A stretch of 53,003 nt of DNA from Pseudomonadota bacterium. GTDB taxonomy: Bacteria > Pseudomonadota > Alphaproteobacteria > Sphingomonadales > Sphingomonadaceae. Below are positions 1 through 8,812 of the stretch, piece by piece. The DNA is taken from the NCBI GenBank assembly GCA_023433305.1, contig JAEZCZ010000132.1:1-53003 (forward strand), read 5' to 3'. The notes under the pieces are model-generated. The model was not told the origin of the DNA and did no database searches. It was given only the letters and a program-made list of their open reading frames with translations. How positions within the stretch are numbered: the first letter of the stretch is position 1; every line of letters starts with the position of its first letter. The position numbers and the translations under genes were made by a program.

Positions 1-1
1 G

Positions 2-178
2 GCCGAGCGTCGCAACACCTCGGTCCGCAACTACCTGACCGGCCGCGGCATCCCGGCGGCGCGGATCAGCAGCCAGGCCTTCGGCGAGAGCATGCCCCGC
101 GTGCCGACCGCCGACGGTGTGCGCGAGTTGCAGAACCGTCGTGTCGAGATCAGCTACGGTCCGGGTTCGGGCCGCTAA
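2..178 (+). CDS. OmpA-family protein, C-terminal end (partial)
   Basis: The reading frame is open from the window edge and ends at TAA 176-178, leaving the last 58 residues. They match the C-terminal half of an OmpA-like peptidoglycan-binding domain: the segments NTSVRNYLTGRGIP, ARISSQAFGES and the closing NRRVEISYG correspond to the conserved helix, strand and the NRRV(E/D) motif that ends this fold. OmpA-family outer-membrane proteins and lipoproteins use this domain to bind peptidoglycan non-covalently and anchor the outer membrane. The rest of the protein lies outside the window, so whether it is a beta-barrel or a lipoprotein form cannot be told. A strong intrinsic terminator follows 26 bases after the stop. 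Confidence 0.85.
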   Translation, partial: AERRNTSVRNYLTGRGIPAARISSQAFGESMPRVPTADGVRELQNRRVEISYGPGSGR

Positions 179-204
179 GCGACCGCCTCACGAGGCAAAC
201 GAAT

Positions 205-240
205 GGGGCCGGGAGAGCAATCTCCCGGCCCCTTCTTTTT
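205..240 (+). terminator. Intrinsic terminator of the OmpA-family gene
   Basis: A perfect 12-bp stem (GGGGCCGGGAGA 205-216 pairing with 221-232) closes a GCAA tetraloop at 217-220 and is followed directly by TTCTTTTT at 233-240. This is a textbook Rho-independent terminator for the plus strand. It also separates the gene from the convergent minus-strand gene ending at 262. Confidence 0.95.
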
Positions 241-261
241 GTGACTTTGCGAGCCCGTCGC

Positions 262-462
262 CTATTCCATCATCAGGAAGATGCCGAAGCTCAATCCGGT
301 GCCTACGAGGAACAGCGGCCACGACCAGTAGAAGGCATATCCTTCGACGGCGACGTGCCGGACATTTAGGAGGCCGCCCGACGATCCGCCCGATCCGATG
401 AATAGCGAAACGACAAAGGCCAGCACGGCCCCCAGCACGACGGCCTTGAGAAATGCGAACAT
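262..462 (-). CDS. Small two-TM membrane protein, unknown function
   Basis: This encodes 66 residues beginning MFAFLKAVVLGAVLAFVVS. Two hydrophobic segments are visible, about residues 4-21 and 45-63, separated by a Gly/Ser-rich turn and a short polar stretch. The in-frame ATG at 462 is chosen because GGGGGAGGA lies just upstream of it; a longer reading frame from 516 has no such site and would overlap the end of dnaE. It sits 22 bases after the dnaE stop in the same direction, so it may be co-transcribed as the last gene of that unit. I recognise no family; an inner-membrane location is inferred from the hydrophobic segments only. Confidence 0.7.
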   Translation of the reverse strand: MFAFLKAVVLGAVLAFVVSLFIGSGGSSGGLLNVRHVAVEGYAFYWSWPLFLVGTGLSFGIFLMME

Positions 463-484
463 CGGCCTGTCCTCCCCCTGCCTG

Positions 485-3400
485 TCAGGCAACCAAGCGC
501 AAATGTGACGAGGCACGCCGGCTAGTCAACGACACGTTGGCCAATCCGTCGACCTGAAGCAGTCGCTCCGCAAGTTCCCCGTCGAGCTCAAAGTCTCGCC
601 CGAGACGGAGCAGCGGATCCTTCGCTTCTCCCAGGCAAAGCTTTGCGAGCACTTCGCCGCGGCCCGTCGCGTCTTCGACCAGCAGCGAACGCAGCACATG
701 CAACGCTTCGGGCGTATGAACGTCAAGAGTCAGCAGCATCTGCGCCGAGTTGCGCACTTCGGCGAGCGGCCGCGCGCCGCGCACCGTCACGCGCGGAGGC
801 TCCTCGGGGCTCGGGGAATCGAGTTCGACATTCAGCAGCACGCAGGTCCCCTCCGCGGCCCATCGCTGAAAGCTCTCGACCAGCGACTCCTCGAAGCACG
901 CGGCGCTGAACTGACCCGAGCTGTCGGAAAAATCCGCGCGGACGAAGTCGGCACCACGCCGGGTTCGGCCCTTGCTGACGCTTTCAACCAAGGCTGCCAT
1001 GACCGCCGGCCTGCGCCCGCCGGCCACGCCCGATTCCATCAGCGCCGCGTAGGACAGAGCGCCGTTCGAGGACGCTACAGCTCGATACTGCTCAACCGGA
1101 TGGGCGGCGAAATAGAAGCCGAAATTCTCGCGCTCCGACGCCATTTGCTCGGCGCGGCTCCAAGGCTCGGCGTCGATCAGGCGCAGCGAAGGTTCGGAAT
1201 GATCGTCACCTCCGAACAATCCAGCTTGCCCGCTTTGCCTTTCGCGCACCGCGGCATCCGCGACCGCCAAGAGCATGTCTGCATTGGCCAGTACCTTCGC
1301 CCGGTTCGGCTCGAGGCTGTCGAAAGCGCCAGCGCCGGCCAGCCCCTCGAGCTGGCGGCGGTTCATCGCCCCGGGGGGCACGCGTCGGAACAGATCTTCA
1401 AGGCTCTCGAAGGGCCCGTGTTCGGTCCGCTCCGCCACGATCTGGTCCATCGCCTTTTCGCCGACGTTACGGATACCGGCAAGCGCATAACGGACCGCGT
1501 GACCGGTCTCGGTTTGCTCGACCGTGAACTCAGCTTCGGAGCGATTCATGTCCGGCCCGAGCAGCGTGAAGCCGTTGCGACGTAGGTCGTCGACGAACAC
1601 CGCCAGCTTCTCCGACTGGTGCATGTCGAAGCACATCGAGGCAGCATAGAATTCTTCGGGATAGTGCGTTTTCAGCCAGGCGGTCTGGTACGCCAGCAGC
1701 GCGTAGGCGGCCGCGTGGCTCTTGTTGAAGCCGTAACCTGCGAACTTGTCGATCAAGTCGAACAACTCGTTGGCGCGCTTCGCGTCGATACCCGACACTT
1801 CCCTGCAACCGTCGACGAAGCGCTGGCGCTGCGCGTCCATTTCGGCCTGGATCTTCTTGCCCATCGCGCGCCGCAGCAAGTCTGCGTCGCCGAGCGAGTA
1901 TCCGGCAAGCACCTGCGCGGCCTGCATGACCTGTTCCTGGTAGACGAAAATGCCGTAAGTCTCGGCCAGGATACCTTCGAGCTTGGGGTGAGGGTATTCG
2001 ATCGGCGCGTCGCCGTTCTTGCGTTTTCCGAACAGCGGGATGTTGTCCATCGGGCCCGGCCGGTAGAGCGAGACGAGCGCGATGATGTCGCCGAAGCTCG
2101 TGGGCTTCACCGCGGACAGCGTGCGGCGCATCCCTTCCGATTCGAGCTGGAACACCCCGACCGTGTCGCCGCGCTTGAGCAGATCGTAGACTTGGGCATC
2201 ATCCCAGGGGAGCGCTTCCAGCTCGACCTCGACACCGCGCAGGGCCAGCAGATCGACGGCCTTTCGGAGGACCGACAAGGTCTTGAGGCCGAGGAAGTCG
2301 AATTTGACCAGCCCGGCACCTTCGACATATTTCATGTCGAACTGGGTCACCGGCATATCCGAGCGCGGATCGCGATACAGCGGGACCAGCTCCGAAAGCG
2401 GCCGGTCGCCAATCACCACGCCGGCTGCGTGCGTCGAGGAGTTACGCGGGAAGCCCTCGAGTTGCATGGCCAGGTCGACCAGGCGTTTCACCTCGCCATC
2501 GTTGTCGTACTCGCGCTTGAAGTCGCTCACGCCGTTAAGCGTGCGCGGCAAGGTCCATGGATCGGTAGGATGGTTGGGCACCATCTTGCACAGCCGATCG
2601 ACGTGGCCATAGCTCATTTGCAGAATGCGGCCCGTGTCACGCAGCACGGCACGCGCCTTCAGCTTACCGAATGTGATGATCTGTGCGACCTTGTCGTGGC
2701 CGTAACGATCCTGGACGTAGCGGATGACTTCGCCGCGGCGGGTTTCGCAGAAATCGATATCAAAGTCGGGCATCGAGACGCGTTCCGGATTGAGGAAGCG
2801 TTCGAAAAGCAGGCCGAGCCGGATCGGGTCGAGGTCGGTGATCGTCAGTGACCAAGCTACGAGCGAGCCCGCGCCCGAACCGCGACCAGGCCCGACAGGA
2901 ATGCCCTGTGTCTTGGCCCATTTGATGAAATCGGCGACGATCAAGAAGTAGCCTGGGAAGCCCATGCGGGTGATGACGTCGATTTCGAAGGCAAGCCTGT
3001 CATCATAGACCCTGCGGATCTCACTCGTGAGGTCGCCGTAAGGTGCGAGGCGTGCAGCGAGCCCGCGACGAGCGTCCTCGGCGAGCATGCGAGCCTCGCC
3101 CTCCTGGTCGCCTGCGAGGCTGGGGAGAATCGGTTTGCGGTAAGGCGGCGCGAAGGCGCAGCGTTGCGCGATCACGAGGGTGTTGGCGGTAGCTTCGGGC
3201 AAGTCCGCGAAAACCTCCTCCATCAGCGCCGCCGACTTGATGAAAGCCTCCGGACTCGAGCGAGGACGATCGGCGCTGTCGATGTGCGTCGAATGCGCGA
3301 TGCACAACATCGCGTCATGCGCGGCGTGCATGTGCGGCTCGCCGAAATTCGCCGGATTGGTGGCAACGAGCGGCAGGTCAAGCGCATAGGCGAGATCGAC

Positions 3401-3952
3401 GAGCGCATCTTCGACTTCATCCTCGGTCGGGTCGCCGCGCCGGGCGACTTCGACATAGACCCGCCCTGGGAACAGTTCGGAGAGCCTTTCGAGCATGTCG
3501 TGCGCCAAGGTCGCGCGACCCTCGGCAAGCAGGCGCACGACCGAGCCCTCGGCAGCGCCGGTCAGCGCGATCAACCCATCCGTGCGCCCCTCGAGATCCG
3601 TAACCCGTACATGGGGCTCGATCTCCAACGGACGATCGAGGTGAGCGCGGCTGACGAGATAGCAGAGGTTCTGCCAACCTGTCTCGTCCTGCGCATAGAG
3701 CGGCAGGTAGTCGATCGGGTCATCGCCCCCGCGAGCGACGCCGAGCAAGGTGCCGATGATCGGCTGAACGCCTTCCGCCTTGCATGCGGCCGCGAATGCC
3801 GGCGTACCGTAGAGCCCGTTGCGGTCGCAGATGGCGATAGCCGGAAAACCGCGCTCCTTCGCGAGCTTGGCAATCGCCTTGGGGTCGATCGCCCCTTCGA
3901 GCATCGAGTAGCTCGACAGCACGCGCAGCGGAACGAACGGGGCAAAGGGCAT
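485..3952 (-). CDS. dnaE: DNA polymerase III subunit alpha
   Basis: The 1155-residue protein is the catalytic subunit of the replicative polymerase, close to the usual length of DnaE1. The order is an N-terminal PHP domain (about 1-280), then the C-family polymerase domain with GPGRGSGAGSL and the catalytic PDFDIDF motif (residues 395-401, metal-binding Asp398 and Asp400), the third-Asp region VKFDFLGLKTLS, the GYGFNKSHAAAYALLAYQTAWLK segment split over the fingers, and a C-terminal helix-hairpin-helix/OB-fold region. The PHP domain starts FVPLRVLSSYSMLEG, lacking the metal-binding His residues of active PHP exonucleases, so proofreading must come from a separate epsilon subunit. It is a housekeeping gene next to lolCD. 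Confidence 0.97.
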   Translation of the reverse strand: MPFAPFVPLRVLSSYSMLEGAIDPKAIAKLAKERGFPAIAICDRNGLYGTPAFAAACKAEGVQPIIGTLLGVARGGDDPIDYLPLYAQDETGWQNLCYLVSRAHLDRPLEIEPHVRVTDLEGRTDGLIALTGAAEGSVVRLLAEGRATLAHDMLERLSELFPGRVYVEVARRGDPTEDEVEDALVDLAYALDLPLVATNPANFGEPHMHAAHDAMLCIAHSTHIDSADRPRSSPEAFIKSAALMEEVFADLPEATANTLVIAQRCAFAPPYRKPILPSLAGDQEGEARMLAEDARRGLAARLAPYGDLTSEIRRVYDDRLAFEIDVITRMGFPGYFLIVADFIKWAKTQGIPVGPGRGSGAGSLVAWSLTITDLDPIRLGLLFERFLNPERVSMPDFDIDFCETRRGEVIRYVQDRYGHDKVAQIITFGKLKARAVLRDTGRILQMSYGHVDRLCKMVPNHPTDPWTLPRTLNGVSDFKREYDNDGEVKRLVDLAMQLEGFPRNSSTHAAGVVIGDRPLSELVPLYRDPRSDMPVTQFDMKYVEGAGLVKFDFLGLKTLSVLRKAVDLLALRGVEVELEALPWDDAQVYDLLKRGDTVGVFQLESEGMRRTLSAVKPTSFGDIIALVSLYRPGPMDNIPLFGKRKNGDAPIEYPHPKLEGILAETYGIFVYQEQVMQAAQVLAGYSLGDADLLRRAMGKKIQAEMDAQRQRFVDGCREVSGIDAKRANELFDLIDKFAGYGFNKSHAAAYALLAYQTAWLKTHYPEEFYAASMCFDMHQSEKLAVFVDDLRRNGFTLLGPDMNRSEAEFTVEQTETGHAVRYALAGIRNVGEKAMDQIVAERTEHGPFESLEDLFRRVPPGAMNRRQLEGLAGAGAFDSLEPNRAKVLANADMLLAVADAAVRERQSGQAGLFGGDDHSEPSLRLIDAEPWSRAEQMASERENFGFYFAAHPVEQYRAVASSNGALSYAALMESGVAGGRRPAVMAALVESVSKGRTRRGADFVRADFSDSSGQFSAACFEESLVESFQRWAAEGTCVLLNVELDSPSPEEPPRVTVRGARPLAEVRNSAQMLLTLDVHTPEALHVLRSLLVEDATGRGEVLAKLCLGEAKDPLLRLGRDFELDGELAERLLQVDGLANVSLTSRRASSHLRLVA

Positions 3953-4108
3953 GCTGCCAACCTAATGGGACGGACGCAAATCGAAAGACTGGGGCGGTGT
4001 TTTTCCTCCCTACGAACTGTCCCATCCACAGCCGCCGTTCAGATTCTCCTTCCCTTGCCGTGGGACCTGTGTTTCCTTGTCATACGCGCTTGCACGGAGG
4101 GGTATGCA

Positions 4109-4939
4109 ATGAGCGACGATCTACCAATTCAATCCAGCTCGAACGGTCTGGTTTCCCGCGCCAAAGCCATTCTCATGCAGCCGCGTGCCGAATGGCCGCG
4201 GATTGCGGGTGAGACCACCGAACCGATGAAGTTGCTGACGAGCTACGTCATCCCGCTCGCCCTGATCGGGCCGATCGCGGCGCTGATCGGGATGCAGTTG
4301 TTCGGCATCAACGTGCTCTTCACCACAGTGCGACCGGCGCTGGGTTTCGCCATCACGACCGCGGTGACGACTTTCGTACTCTCGCTGGTCGGGGTGTTCG
4401 TGCTCGCGTTCATCGCCAACTGGCTGAGCCCCAAATTCGGCGGACGCGACAATTTCCCGGCCGCCTTCCGGTGGGTCGCCTACGCGATGACCGCGTCGTG
4501 GATCGGCGGAATCTTCGGGCTCGTGCCGATGCTGTCGATCATCGGGCTCCTGTTCAGCCTCTACACGCTCTACCTGCTCTACCTCGGGTCCGGCCCGATG
4601 ATGCAGGTCCCGGAAGACAAGACGCTCAGCTACACCGTGGTCACCATCCTGGCCGCGATCGTCCTGTATTTCGTGGTGGCGATGGTAACCGCTGCGATCA
4701 CGGGCACCGCGACGATGGCAAGCGGCGGGCTGGCAAGCAGCGACATGGCCGAGACGACGGTGGACCTCGGCGAGCTGGGCAGCATGACGATCGATGGCCA
4801 GAACCAGACCGTCGACATGGGCGAGCTCGGCAAAGTCGAAATCAACGGCGATACCGCCACCCTGACCGTGGACGGTCAGCAGATCGAGGTTCCAGTGGAC
4901 GAAGCTGCCATGCGAGCGGCGGCAGCCGCCGCCGAATAG
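4109..4939 (+). CDS. Yip1-family membrane protein with repeated beta tail
   Basis: The 276-residue protein starts at ATG 4109, preceded by the strong site GGAGGGG. After a cytosolic segment (SRAKAILMQPRAEWPRIAGE, typical of Yip1-domain proteins) come about five hydrophobic helices between residues 38 and 200, with the family-like SLYTLYLLYLG segment. The last 70 residues are different: soluble, acidic, and built from a short repeated unit, DLGELGSMTIDG followed by DMGELGKVEING and DTATLTVDGQ. Yip1-type proteins are integral membrane proteins; the bacterial members have no settled function. It stands alone on the plus strand between lolD and dnaE, which both run the other way. Confidence 0.75.
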   Translation: MSDDLPIQSSSNGLVSRAKAILMQPRAEWPRIAGETTEPMKLLTSYVIPLALIGPIAALIGMQLFGINVLFTTVRPALGFAITTAVTTFVLSLVGVFVLAFIANWLSPKFGGRDNFPAAFRWVAYAMTASWIGGIFGLVPMLSIIGLLFSLYTLYLLYLGSGPMMQVPEDKTLSYTVVTILAAIVLYFVVAMVTAAITGTATMASGGLASSDMAETTVDLGELGSMTIDGQNQTVDMGELGKVEINGDTATLTVDGQQIEVPVDEAAMRAAAAAAE

Positions 4940-4943
4940 CGCG

Positions 4944-5621
4944 TTACTCGACGATGCCCTCGTGGATCCGCACGATGCGGTCCATCCGCTGCGCCAGCCG
5001 TTCGTTGTGCGTGGCGACGAGGGCGGCGCTGCCCTGACCCCGAACTAGCTCGAGGAACTGTTCGAGCACCTTGTCCGAGGTGACCTCGTCGAGGTTTCCA
5101 GTCGGCTCGTCCGCCAGCACGAGCTTGGGACGGTTCGCGAGCGCCCGCGCCACCGCAACGCGCTGCTGTTCGCCACCCGAAAGCTGGCTCGGCCGATGGG
5201 TCAACCGGTGATCCAGGCCCAGCGACGCGAGCAAATGGCGGGCGCGCTCGCTCGCCTCTGAACGCGGCACCCCGGCAACGAGCTGGGGCAGGATCACGTT
5301 CTCCTCGGCGTTGAAGTCCGGCAGGAGGTGGTGGAACTGATAGACGAAGCCGAGATGGTTGCGGCGCAGCGCCGTGCGATCGGCAGACGGAAGCCGGGTC
5401 GCGTCGACGCCCGCGATCTCGATCTTGCCGCCGAAGCCGCCCTCGAGCAGCCCGACCGCCTGTAGCATCGTGGACTTGCCGGTGCCCGATGGGCCAAGCA
5501 GCGCCACGATTTCGCCGGGCATGATCGTCAGGTTGACGCCGCGCAGCACGTCGATGCGTTCGCCGCCCTGCTCGAAGCTGCGCGTCAGATCGGTGAGCCG
5601 GACGATGGGGGCATCACTCAT
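4944..5621 (-). CDS. lolD: Lipoprotein-releasing ABC transporter ATPase LolD
   Basis: The 225-residue ABC ATPase powers the release of outer-membrane lipoproteins from the inner membrane to the carrier LolA. Visible motifs are Walker A (GPSGTGKST), the Q-loop (FVYQFHHLLPDF), the signature LSGGEQQR and Walker B LVLADEPTGNLD, followed by the H-loop VATHNE. The start at ATG 5621 is set by the family N-terminus and by an 8-base overlap with the end of the permease gene lolC, which points to translational coupling. The permease encoded immediately upstream supports LolD over other small ABC ATPases of the same subfamily (MacB, FtsE). Confidence 0.93.
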   Translation of the reverse strand: MSDAPIVRLTDLTRSFEQGGERIDVLRGVNLTIMPGEIVALLGPSGTGKSTMLQAVGLLEGGFGGKIEIAGVDATRLPSADRTALRRNHLGFVYQFHHLLPDFNAEENVILPQLVAGVPRSEASERARHLLASLGLDHRLTHRPSQLSGGEQQRVAVARALANRPKLVLADEPTGNLDEVTSDKVLEQFLELVRGQGSAALVATHNERLAQRMDRIVRIHEGIVE

Positions 5622-6855
5622 AACGCAGCACCTGCACAGGATCGGTCCCCGCGGCACGGTAGGCCGGGTAGAGCGTGGCAAGGAAGCTCAGGCCCATGGC
5701 CATCACGCAGATCAGGACAATTTCGACAGGATCGGTCTTGGCCGGAAGCTCGGTCAGGAAGCGGATTTCCGGATCCCACAGGTTCTGCCCGCTCGCCAGT
5801 TCGATCACCTTTACGATCTGCTGGCGGAACAGCAGGATCACGAAACCCAGGATGAGGCCGGCGAGAGTACCGAGCGCGCCGATGACCGACCCCGTGGTCA
5901 CGAATATCTTGAGCAGGCTCTTCCGCGTTGCCCCCATCGTTCGCAGGATGGCGATGTCCCGCGTCTTCGAGCGCACGAGCATGACGAGCGAGGACAGGAT
6001 GTTGAACGCGGCCACCAGCACGATCACGGAAAGGGCGAAGGCCATCGCTACGCGTTCGACCTGGAGCGCTTCGAACAGCGACTGGTTGATCGATTTCCAG
6101 TCGTTGACGACCGCTTGGCCCTGGAGGCGCTGCGCGAGCGGGGCGAGGATTTCGCCGACCTTGTCAGCATCGGTGGTGGTCACTTCGATCATGCCGATCG
6201 AATCACCCGTGAGCAGGAGGGTCTGCGCCTCCGGGATCGGCATGATGACGAAAGCCTCGTCGTAATCGTAGATGCCGACTTCGAAGATGGCGGTGATGGT
6301 GTAGCCCACCTGGCGCGGAACGGTGCCGAAAGGGGTGGAGCGGCCCTGCGGGTTGATCAGGGTGATGACGTCGCCCACCCTGGCCCCGAGGTTCATCGCC
6401 AGGCGCGAGCCGATTGCGACGTTGTTGGCGCCTGGCTGAAGCGTGTTGATGTCCCCCATCAGCACGTTGGGCGAAAGCTCGCCGATGTCTTCCTGCGTGT
6501 GGCCACGCAAGTTCACCCCGTCCACGCGCCCGTTGAACGTCGCCATCAAGGGCTGGTCGATCAGCGGCGAGGCATCGACCACGCCTTCGGTCGCGCGCAC
6601 CTCTTCGAGCACTTGCTCCCAGTTCTCGAGCCGACCGCCATAGGCTTGGATGATTGCGTGGCCGTTGAGCCCCGTGATCTTGTCGATCAGCTCCGCGCGA
6701 AAACCGTTCATCACGCTCATCACGATGACCAGCATCGCCACGCTGAGCATGACCACGCCAATCGAGATCGAGGCGACGAGCGCAATCACCGCCTCGCCGC
6801 GCCCGGGCAACATGTAGCGCTTAGCGATGGTCCATTCGAAAGGAGAGAGGATCAA
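5614..6855 (-). CDS. lolC: Lipoprotein-releasing ABC transporter permease LolC/LolE
   Basis: The 413-residue inner-membrane permease has the LolC/E layout: an N-terminal TM helix after SPFEWTIAKRYMLPGRG, the LVIVMSVMNGFRAEL motif, a periplasmic domain of about 200 residues, and three C-terminal TM helices of the FtsX type (ALSVIVLVAAFNILSSLVMLV onward) with the coupling segment KTRDIAILRTMGAT. It pairs with LolD, encoded just downstream with an 8-base overlap. Only one permease gene is present, so the complex is probably a homodimer as in other LolF/LolC single-permease species. The start codon appears to be TTG at 6855; no strong ribosome-binding site is visible, and the next in-frame Met lies past the conserved N-terminus. 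Confidence 0.92.
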   Translation of the reverse strand: MILSPFEWTIAKRYMLPGRGEAVIALVASISIGVVMLSVAMLVIVMSVMNGFRAELIDKITGLNGHAIIQAYGGRLENWEQVLEEVRATEGVVDASPLIDQPLMATFNGRVDGVNLRGHTQEDIGELSPNVLMGDINTLQPGANNVAIGSRLAMNLGARVGDVITLINPQGRSTPFGTVPRQVGYTITAIFEVGIYDYDEAFVIMPIPEAQTLLLTGDSIGMIEVTTTDADKVGEILAPLAQRLQGQAVVNDWKSINQSLFEALQVERVAMAFALSVIVLVAAFNILSSLVMLVRSKTRDIAILRTMGATRKSLLKIFVTTGSVIGALGTLAGLILGFVILLFRQQIVKVIELASGQNLWDPEIRFLTELPAKTDPVEIVLICVMAMGLSFLATLYPAYRAAGTDPVQVLRYE

Positions 6856-6938
6856 GCCGGTTCGCTTTGCAGGTGATCGAGTGGAGCGGTCTTAGGCAGA
6901 GGCCGAAGGCGGCGCAAGGCCGCCTCCGGGTGCAAGCG

Positions 6939-8294
6939 TCAGGCGGCTTCGCGGTGCATGTAAACCGCCCGGTCGTGCGAGAAGGCCTTGAAACCGAAGT
7001 GGCCGTGATAACTGCCCATGCCGCTCCCGTTCACGCCACCGAACGGCAAGCGGTTCTCGAGGTAGTGCGAGAAGACCCCGTTGACGGTGACGCCGCCCGA
7101 CGAGGTCCGGTCGAGCACCTTCTGAACGTTGTCCGGGTTGTCGCTGTAGACGTAGAGCGCGAGCGGTTTGTCGCGCGCTTCGATGTACTCGATGACCTCG
7201 TCGAGGCTGTCGTAGGTCATCACCGGAAGGACGGGCGCGAAGATCTCTTCCTGGAGAATCTTCATCTCGGGCTTCACGTCGGTGAGCATGGTCGGGTGGA
7301 CGGTCAGGTCCTCCTCCTCCAGATCGCCGCCGGCGACGACCCTGGCGCCCTGGGCCAAGGCATCGTCCACGAGGCCTTTGACGCGCGCGAAGTTGCCCTT
7401 GTTGACGATCTGCGCGATCGATTCCTTCTGGAGCTGGCCTTCCTCGTAGAGGTTCTTCGCCACGTTCGCCTTGAAGCCTTCTACCAGGCGATCCTTCTGG
7501 TCCTCGCGCACGAACACGTAATCCGGGCAGATGCAGGCCTGGCCGCCATTGAACTGCTTGGCCCCGGCAAGGTCGGCCGCGATCTTGTCGATGTCGGCGC
7601 CCTCGTCGATGATCACCGGCGACTTCCCGCCAAGCTCGAGCGTGACGGTGGCGAGATGCTTGGCCGCGGCAGCCATGACGATCTTGCCTACGCGCGTGCT
7701 GCCCGTGAAGAAGATGTGGTTGAACGGGAGCTCGAGCATGGCCTGCGCCACCTCTACCTCGCCCTCGAACAGCGCCACTTCGTTCTCGTCGAACACCTCG
7801 CGCACGATCTTGCCGGCGATGCGGGCGGTGGCCGGGCACAGATCGGTCAGCTTGACCATGCAGCAGTTGCCCGCCGCAACCGCCGCAGCGAGCGGCCCGA
7901 AGGTAAGGCCCAGCGGGAAGTTCCACGGGCCGAGGATCAGGCAAACGCCGCGCGCCTCGGGCACGATCATCGCTTTGTCGTTGGGGTTCTTCGAAGGCGT
8001 GACCTCGGTGGGCTTCATCCACTCTTCGACGCTGTCGATGTTGAGCTGAATATTGCCGAGGACATTCAGCACTTCGGTAACGCGGATTTCGCCCTCGGGC
8101 TTGCGCGTGTCCTGACGGACAGCCGCCACGATCTCGTCGGCGTGGGCCTCGACGGCGGCCTTGAGCTTGGCGAGTTTGGCCTTGCGCTCTTCAGCGGTGG
8201 AAGCCTTGACGTTCCACTGGTTGTCTCGCTGCAGCTCGAAAACTCGCGTCAGCTCGGCGGTGATGTCTGGGTCGGATTGCGCGGTGCTGGCCAT
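6939..8294 (-). CDS. Aldehyde dehydrogenase, class-3 type
   Basis: The 451-residue NAD(P)-dependent aldehyde dehydrogenase oxidises an aldehyde to the acid. The short length, the lack of an N-terminal extension and the motifs LGPWNFPLGLTFGPL, FTGSTRVGKIVM, LELGGKSPVIID (general base Glu220) and GQACICPDYVF (nucleophile Cys254) place it with class 3 / AlkH / coniferyl-aldehyde dehydrogenases. A C-terminal NGVFSHYLENRLPFGGVNGSGMG segment is also typical of that group. The start at 8294 follows AGGACC; a longer frame to 8372 has no supporting site. The substrate cannot be read from sequence. The TIGR02588/TIGR02587 genes lie upstream on the same strand but are separated by 97 bases, so an operon is uncertain. 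Confidence 0.9.
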   Translation of the reverse strand: MASTAQSDPDITAELTRVFELQRDNQWNVKASTAEERKAKLAKLKAAVEAHADEIVAAVRQDTRKPEGEIRVTEVLNVLGNIQLNIDSVEEWMKPTEVTPSKNPNDKAMIVPEARGVCLILGPWNFPLGLTFGPLAAAVAAGNCCMVKLTDLCPATARIAGKIVREVFDENEVALFEGEVEVAQAMLELPFNHIFFTGSTRVGKIVMAAAAKHLATVTLELGGKSPVIIDEGADIDKIAADLAGAKQFNGGQACICPDYVFVREDQKDRLVEGFKANVAKNLYEEGQLQKESIAQIVNKGNFARVKGLVDDALAQGARVVAGGDLEEEDLTVHPTMLTDVKPEMKILQEEIFAPVLPVMTYDSLDEVIEYIEARDKPLALYVYSDNPDNVQKVLDRTSSGGVTVNGVFSHYLENRLPFGGVNGSGMGSYHGHFGFKAFSHDRAVYMHREAA

Positions 8295-8391
8295 TGGGGG
8301 TCCTGTTTGCCGGAAGTTGATTTCGTCCGTCGTTAATCGGGTCTTCGGATGCAAAAAACAAGGAAGCTGCACACGGTGGGTCGGAGCGAAG

Positions 8392-8805
8392 TCAGGGCTC
8401 GACGTGTCCGACAGTCCGCAACCGAACTTCGTGGGCGGTGGGATCGGTCGAGAAATGGACTGCGCCGCGCACGCTCGATCCGCCTGGTATATAGTCGAAC
8501 GTCACGCTGCTCGTCTCGCTCTCGGCCAAGTCCGGTGAGAGGATGGCCTCGACTTCCACCCCCTTGGCGGTGGTGCGCGAAAGGTTGCGAGCAACGACCT
8601 CGGCCACGTAGCCGTTGCCGACACGCGTTACCTCCTCGACGCTCAACTCTATGCGCGGCGGCTCCCCGGAAGGATGGGTGACCGCCTGCCATCCAATGAA
8701 TCCGATCATCGAAAGCGTCAGCGCCAGGCCGATCCCGCCGAAAACCCATTCCAAGATAGGGGATCGACCAGGGCGTTTCTCATCGCTTTCGGACGGCTCG
8801 CTCAT
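8392..8805 (-). CDS. TIGR02588-family protein
   Basis: The 137-residue protein has one N-terminal TM helix (WVFGGIGLALTLSMIGFIGW, about residues 20-40) and a C-terminal soluble domain of about 90 residues (IELSVEEVTRVGNGYVAEV then VARNLSRTTAKGVEVEAIL) that looks like an all-beta immunoglobulin-like fold. I recognise this as the TIGR02588 family, which is typically encoded beside TIGR02587. Here it starts 8 bases after the TIGR02587 stop, so the two are almost surely co-translated and may form one membrane complex with this beta domain outside the cytosol. Function is unknown. Confidence 0.8.
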   Translation of the reverse strand: MSEPSESDEKRPGRSPILEWVFGGIGLALTLSMIGFIGWQAVTHPSGEPPRIELSVEEVTRVGNGYVAEVVARNLSRTTAKGVEVEAILSPDLAESETSSVTFDYIPGGSSVRGAVHFSTDPTAHEVRLRTVGHVEP

Positions 8806-8812
8806 GCGGCCC

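Noticed and set aside
485..3952. dnaE as the error-prone DnaE2 of an SOS cassette
   Set aside because: No imuA or imuB and no LexA box are adjacent, and the length and motifs match the replicative DnaE1.
5359..6876. 505-codon plus-strand frame opposite lolC and lolD
   Set aside because: His/Asp/Arg-rich antisense shadow; both genes on the minus strand have full family motifs.
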